A stretch of DNA of 64,000 nt from Subtercola lobariae (lineage in GTDB: Bacteria > Actinomycetota > Actinomycetes > Actinomycetales > Microbacteriaceae). The stretch covers positions 434,001 through 498,000 of the forward strand of contig NZ_BMGP01000001.1 in the NCBI RefSeq assembly GCF_014640255.1. The letters run 5' to 3'. The position numbers and the translations under genes were made by a program. Positions 60,501-64,000 of the stretch are shown piece by piece (the first letter of the stretch is position 1; the number at the start of each line of letters is the position of its first letter). Below the pieces are notes generated by a model, which was not told the origin of the DNA, did no database searches, and saw nothing but the letters and a program-made list of their open reading frames with translations.

Positions 60501-62276
60501 TTCGCGGGCACCATCGACGAAGCCGCGGTCTACGACACCGCACTGCCGGCGGCGACGGTCAGTCAGCACTATGCGCTCGGCACCGCCACCCCGGCGAATG
60601 TCGCCCCGACGGCCTCGTTCACCCAGACCGTGACGAACCTCTCGGTCGCGTTCGACGGCTCGGCTTCGGCCGACTCCGACGGATCGATCGCGAGCTACGC
60701 GTGGAACTTCGGCGACGGTGGCACCGACACCTCGAAGACGCCGACGCATGTCTATGCGGCAGCGGGCACCTACACGGTCACGCTCACTGTCACCGACAAC
60801 AAGGGCGCCACCGGCGTCTTCACCCAGTCGGTGACCGCAGTCGCGCCGCACGTGAACGTGGCGCCGACGGCGTCGTTCACGAACTCGATCAACCACCTCG
60901 CCCTGACGGTCGACGGCACCGGTTCGAGCGACTCTGACGGAACGGTGGCCAGCTACCTGTGGAACTTCGGCGACGGCGGTTCGGCAACGACGGCCACCGG
61001 GACCCACACCTATGCCACAGCAGGCACCTACCAGGTGAAACTCACGGTGACCGACAACAGCGGGGCCACCGGCACGTCGACCACGTCGGTCACGGCCGTG
61101 GCCGCGCCGCCGCCGAACGTACCGCCCACGGCATCGTTCACCTCGGGTCATACCGACCTCACCGCGACCTTCGACGCCTCGGGCTCCACCGACTCCGACG
61201 GCACGATCGCCTCCTACGCATGGAAGTTCGGTGACGGCGCGACTGCGACCGGCGTCACCGCGAGCCACGCCTACGCTTCGGCCGGCACCTACTCGGTCAC
61301 CCTCACCGTCACCGACAACCAGGGAGCGACCGGCACCTCGACCGCCTCGGTCATGGTGACCGCCCCGGTGGTGGTGAACAAGCCGCCGACCGCCGCCATC
61401 GCTTCGACCGTGACGAACCTCTCGGTGGCGCTCGACGCATCGGCCTCAGCTGACACCGACGGTACGATCACCGGGTATGCCTGGAACTTCGGTGACACCA
61501 CGACGGGCACGGGCAAGACGGTCTCGCACTCGTACACCTCTGCAGGAACCTATACGGTGACGCTCACCGTCACCGACAACGGGGGAGCCACCGGAACCGC
61601 GACGGCCACCGTCACGACGACGGCCCCGCCCGCCACTCCGTTCGCGCTCGACAGCTTCACCCGAACGGTAGCGAACGGCTTCGGCACGGCAGACGTCGGC
61701 GGCGCGTGGACCCGCTGGGGAGCCGCGAGCAACCTCTCGGTGGGTGGCGGCAGCGGCACGGTGCTCCTTTCGACCCCCGGTGCCCAGGCCGGTGCCTCGA
61801 TGGACAGCGTCGTTCAGCAAGACACCGACCTGCGGGTGCAGTTCAGCGTCGATAAGGCCGCGACGGGCGGGGGCACGTACCTCTACGCCACAGGGCGAAA
61901 GGTGTCGGCCAATAACGAGTACCGGGCATCCATTCACCTGAAGAACAACGGAACAGTCGCAGTCGGGCTCGTTGCGCTGAAGGGATCGGCCACCGGGGTG
62001 ACGCTCGTGAACGAGGTGGTGGTGCCAGGTACCATCGTGGCCGGCACAGCGTTGAGCATCAGGCTGCAGGTGACGGGCACGAACCCGACCACGATCAAGG
62101 CCAAGGTCTGGGTGGCGGGCACGCAAGAGCCCACGGCCTGGACGGTGCAGGCGACCGACACGTATGCGGGGTTGCAGGCGCCGGGCGGAATCGGTGTGAT
62201 CGGGTACCTCTCGGGCAGTGCCACCAACGCGCCGCAGAACCTCAGCGTGCAGGAACTCAGTGCCTTCAAGCCGTAG
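57552..62276 (+). CDS. Giant secreted adhesin-like protein: propeller, FN3, two LamG, four PKD, FTRT module
   Basis: 1574 residues; the largest gene here. ATG at 57552 has GAGG 8 bases upstream, and a signal peptide ends about residue 34 (SAFADTAPA). Residues 60-440 are beta-propeller repeats (SPDGSRIYIGGQFTTVNGVNRYRIA). FN3 spans about 450-555. LamG-like domains lie at 557-790 and 796-1010; both have SVEAWFKTTTT/SIEAWFKTTTT and LFVDG/LYVDG. Four PKD repeats follow (1016-1355), each with YAWNFGDG-type cores. The last 215 residues are a module starting LDSFTRTVANGFGTADVGG. No wall anchor motif or membrane tail is seen. It probably binds surface glycans. Confidence 0.88.
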   Translation: MGKKTPTRRFFVVLATVAAVVISSLTVAESAFADTAPADPTAPSSPATVSADALPTVQINGVVWSQTIVGNTVYAGGDFTTAQPAGSAAGANTVSRTYVLSYNLTTGVLNTAFAPVLNGQVKSVAASPDGSRIYIGGQFTTVNGVNRYRIAALDPTTGAVITTFNAGTNATVNAITATNSTVFLGGAFSSVGKDVRNKVAAVTAATGSNTAFDPNAQGGSVTALVVSPDGSKVIVGGNFTTLGGSSNPGYGLGEVDANSGAMLPYPVNNLIRNGGSQSSIESLSTDGDSVYGSGYVYGSGGNLEGSFRSDWNGNLTWVEDCHGDTYSQASNGTALYVAGHPHYCGNIGGFQNTSPSWTFHRAIAFSKAATQTIGTDPGGYYNFAGTPAPTLLNWYPDFNVGTYTGQSQGPWSVAANSNYVVYGGEFTTVNGVRQQGLVRFAVRALAPNKMGPLYSGGTFKPSVVSLASGTARVSWTANADRDNENLTYNVYRNGNLTTPVYTTTAASSVWNQPAMGFTDTGLTPGATYSYRIRATDPLGNTVIGDGVSVTVTSATPSTYSSAVSADTPTDFWRLGEASGSTVYDWAGYSDQIAGSGVTRGTAGAIGGDSNTASTFSGASDASGISATQSLIDGPQVFSIEAWFKTTTTAGGKIVGFGNANTGNSSNYDRHIYMDTSGNVNFGVYPGSSRVLTSPTALNDGQWHQVVGTLGPTGMQLFVDGIRVGNRTDTTSAQPYQGYWRIGGDSSWSGGNYFAGAIDDVSIYSQPLSKQQVDAHWVASGRTSKLPQPPADNYGNRIFTDAPSLYWRLDDSGSTAADSSPSAAPGNYFGGYTQGVAGALANNPDTATMFDGQSGGVSSAQQYNDPEIYSVEAWFKTTTTVGGKIIGFGSSPSGTSGSYDRHVYMQNNGQLVFGTYTGQLNTITTPGSYNDGLWHHVVGTQSSDGLKLYVDGALMGTNGATSAQPYTGYWRVGGDTTWGSSSAFFAGTIDEAAVYDTALPAATVSQHYALGTATPANVAPTASFTQTVTNLSVAFDGSASADSDGSIASYAWNFGDGGTDTSKTPTHVYAAAGTYTVTLTVTDNKGATGVFTQSVTAVAPHVNVAPTASFTNSINHLALTVDGTGSSDSDGTVASYLWNFGDGGSATTATGTHTYATAGTYQVKLTVTDNSGATGTSTTSVTAVAAPPPNVPPTASFTSGHTDLTATFDASGSTDSDGTIASYAWKFGDGATATGVTASHAYASAGTYSVTLTVTDNQGATGTSTASVMVTAPVVVNKPPTAAIASTVTNLSVALDASASADTDGTITGYAWNFGDTTTGTGKTVSHSYTSAGTYTVTLTVTDNGGATGTATATVTTTAPPATPFALDSFTRTVANGFGTADVGGAWTRWGAASNLSVGGGSGTVLLSTPGAQAGASMDSVVQQDTDLRVQFSVDKAATGGGTYLYATGRKVSANNEYRASIHLKNNGTVAVGLVALKGSATGVTLVNEVVVPGTIVAGTALSIRLQVTGTNPTTIKAKVWVAGTQEPTAWTVQATDTYAGLQAPGGIGVIGYLSGSATNAPQNLSVQELSAFKP

Positions 62277-62307
62277 GTCGCACAAGCGTGGCGGCGATGC
62301 GGGCGAG

Positions 62308-63432
62308 GTGTTAGGCGACGGGGGCGAGTTGATTGTGCAGCAGTCGTTCGCGGCGCCGCGGCCGACGACGAACCCGTACCTGGTGCTGCTCGCCGAGAGC
62401 CTCGCCGTGCAGCCCGGCATCTCGGTGCGCACCTTTTCGTGGCCAGGCGCTCTGTTCGGCCGGTACGACGTTTTTCACCTGCACTGGCCCGACGTTCTCA
62501 TCACGGGCAGCGGCCCAGTGAAATCGTTCGGCAGGGGAGTGCTCACCGCGCTACTCCTATTGCGGCTCCGGATGACCGGGGTGCCGCTGGTGCGAACGCT
62601 GCACAATCCCGCGCCGCACTCGACCCTGACTCGGGGGCAGCGCGCGCTGCTCGAACGCATCGATGCCCAGACCGAGCTGTTCATCTGCCTGAACGCCGAA
62701 CCGCCGCCGCAGCCGGGCCGCCCGTACGAGGTGATTCTGCACGGACACTACCGCGACTGGTTCGCGCGTGTGGCGCACGCGGCCGCGGTTGGTGCAGTGC
62801 CGGTGCCCGGGCGGCTGGCTTTCGTGGGCCACATTCTGCCGTACAAGGGCGTCACGCAGTTGGTCGATGCGTTTCGCACGGCGGGTCGCGTGCGCGCTGC
62901 GGGCGATGCTCCCGCGATGAGTCTGCATGTGGCCGGGCAGCCCCGCACGCCAGAGCTCGAGGCGCAGTTGCGACGGCTGGCCGAACTCGATTCGCGGGTG
63001 ACTCTCGACCTCAGATTCGTCGGAGATGCCGAATTCATAGCCGTTGTCACCGCAGCCGAAGTGGTGGTGTTGCCCTACCACGAGCTGCACAATTCGGGAG
63101 CGGTTCTGGCCGCGCTCTCGCTCGATCGGCCCGTGCTCGTGCCCGCCAACCCGGTGACCGACGCCCTGTGCGCCGAGGTCGGCCCGGGCTGGGTCTACCG
63201 CTACGACGGGCCCCTCTCCGCCGAGACGCTCGAGCGCGCGCTGCGTCAGATCGAGCCTTCCGACGACCGAGGTTCAAGCCCGTCTCACTACAGTCCGGCG
63301 GTCTCGCTGGCCTCGTCGACACACGTCGGCCGGCACGAGCATCCCGACCTGAGTCGCCGCGACTGGGCTGACGCTGGCGCTCGGCACGTAGCGGCCTACC
63401 GTCGCGCGCTCGCCCTGCGGGGCGCTTCGTGA
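62308..63432 (+). CDS. GT4-like glycosyltransferase
   Basis: An apparent GT-B enzyme: the acceptor half begins FAAPRPTTNPYLVLLAESL, with VFHLHWPD and RTLHNPAPHS. The donor half shows LAFVGHILPYKGVTQLVDAF, SLHVAGQPRTPE, and YHELHNSGAVLAALSLDRPV. The ExxxE pair is degenerate (EL-NSGA). Start is uncertain: GTG at 62308, TTG at 62329 or GTG at 62335, the last two with GGGGGCGAG upstream. It follows the adhesin gene by 31 bases, suggesting co-transcription, and likely adds a sugar to the surface glycan. Confidence 0.82.
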   Translation: MLGDGGELIVQQSFAAPRPTTNPYLVLLAESLAVQPGISVRTFSWPGALFGRYDVFHLHWPDVLITGSGPVKSFGRGVLTALLLLRLRMTGVPLVRTLHNPAPHSTLTRGQRALLERIDAQTELFICLNAEPPPQPGRPYEVILHGHYRDWFARVAHAAAVGAVPVPGRLAFVGHILPYKGVTQLVDAFRTAGRVRAAGDAPAMSLHVAGQPRTPELEAQLRRLAELDSRVTLDLRFVGDAEFIAVVTAAEVVVLPYHELHNSGAVLAALSLDRPVLVPANPVTDALCAEVGPGWVYRYDGPLSAETLERALRQIEPSDDRGSSPSHYSPAVSLASSTHVGRHEHPDLSRRDWADAGARHVAAYRRALALRGAS

Positions 63433-63434
63433 CG

Positions 63435-63448
63435 GCCGCACGTGCGGC
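63435..63448. terminator. Perfect 14-bp palindrome between convergent glycosyltransferase genes
   Basis: GCCGCACGTGCGGC is its own reverse complement and fills most of the 20-base gap between the two genes. Its role is uncertain. Confidence 0.3.
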
Positions 63449-63452
63449 GGCG

Positions 63453-64000
63453 TCAGCGGCGGCGGTACTCGCGGTAGCCGTAGCCCCAGGCGCCACTCAG
63501 CATGCCGGCGCCGCGGGCCAGGGTACGAGTGCCGCGCGCGCGCCAAGCCGGGCTCACTCGCAGCATGCCCGCAACGATCTGCGCCAGACCGAGGCCCGCG
63601 CGGGCGCCACCGCGCGCGCTCAACGTGAGCCGGGTGCGGGCCCGCGAGAGCGTGTCGGGTGCGAGCAGCAGGGAGGTAACGCTCCAACTGTTTCCGCTGC
63701 GAAACGCCCGCAAGACCACCCAGCGCCGAGTTACCCTGGCGCGAGGTACAACATCGGTCACCGATGCCTCAGCGCTCCAGAGCATCCGGCCGCCGTGTGC
63801 GACGATCTGGCGCGTGAACAGTGTGTCACCGCCCCCACTGATGCCAAGGCCCGGGTCGAAGCTCAGCCCGAACGCGCGAATCTGCCGCAGGTCGAGCAGC
63901 AGGTTGTTCGTGGCGGCGACAATCAGTTCTGCCCCCGTTTCGTGCCGCAGGCGTTCGAAGTAACGGCCGGCCGTGATCCAGGCCTCGGGTTCGCGGTCGT
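63453..64000 (-). CDS. GT2 glycosyltransferase, C-terminal part (truncated by window edge)
   Basis: The frame is open from the window edge; 182 residues are visible. Segments DREPEAWITAGRYFERLRHE and NNLLLDLRQIRAFGLSFDPG precede GISGGGDTLFTRQIVAHG, the GGED-type acceptor motif of GT2 enzymes with Asp-Thr in place of Glu-Asp. The following MLWSAEASVTDVVPRARV is also usual. A short ATG version from 63785 would miss the GT2 domain. The catalytic N-terminal half is outside the window. It completes the surface-polysaccharide locus. Confidence 0.82.
   Translation of the reverse strand, partial: DREPEAWITAGRYFERLRHETGAELIVAATNNLLLDLRQIRAFGLSFDPGLGISGGGDTLFTRQIVAHGGRMLWSAEASVTDVVPRARVTRRWVVLRAFRSGNSWSVTSLLLAPDTLSRARTRLTLSARGGARAGLGLAQIVAGMLRVSPAWRARGTRTLARGAGMLSGAWGYGYREYRRR

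Overview
The window is high-GC DNA with densely packed genes, many start/stop overlaps (ATGA, GTGA) and frequent GTG/TTG starts. Gene content and order point to an actinobacterium, most likely of the family Microbacteriaceae (inference). Supporting signs are polyprenol-phosphate-mannose synthesis, an acyl-CoA carboxylase with a small epsilon subunit, and a block (lpdA-like, pnp, sugar mutase, add, deoA, cdd, sdhCDAB) whose members also cluster in Mycobacterium tuberculosis (Rv3303c, Rv3307-3308, Rv3313c-3319).

Left part (1-17.5 kb): a truncated ABC exporter; the riboflavin operon ribD-ribE-ribBA-ribH behind an FMN riboswitch with a visible promoter; a polyprenol-phosphate mannose synthase divergent from a FUSC-family membrane protein; a CtaG-like protein without a standard start codon; trpS; an exonuclease III homologue; a YihY/BrkB membrane protein; succinate dehydrogenase sdhCDAB; and a GDP-mannose module (GT4 mannosyltransferase and mannose-1-phosphate guanylyltransferase).

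Middle part (17.5-37.5 kb): a nucleoside acquisition and salvage island. A BMP-type lipoprotein, ATPase and two permeases import nucleosides; cdd, deoA, a nucleoside hydrolase, add and pnp break them down; a phosphohexomutase-family enzyme coupled to pnp is a plausible phosphopentomutase. The island also holds a divergent S-adenosylhomocysteinase-like enzyme, two IclR regulators and PTS IIA/IIB proteins without a IIC. An LpdA-like flavoprotein and an FAD hydroxylase follow.

Right part (37.5-64 kb): a secreted beta-propeller protein, a very large SWIM/SNF2 helicase, the acyl-CoA carboxylase alpha chain with maf, an RNA m5U methyltransferase homologue, a response regulator/histidine kinase/third membrane protein operon, and an acyl-CoA carboxylase epsilon-like subunit. 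From 50 kb on lies a cell-surface locus: a TagD-like cytidylyltransferase, a secreted parallel beta-helix protein, a polysaccharide polymerase/ligase, a GT39 enzyme, an anchored exoprotein, a 1574-residue propeller/FN3/LamG/PKD adhesin, a GT4 enzyme and a truncated GT2 enzyme.

Non-coding structure is rich. There are two near-identical perfect palindromes 43 kb apart, several stem-loops between genes, a duplicated palindrome at the rib promoter, and in-frame tandem repeats inside enzymes that are normally compact. No rRNA, tRNA, CRISPR array, insertion sequence or prophage was recognised. No gene-free stretch exceeds 300 bases.
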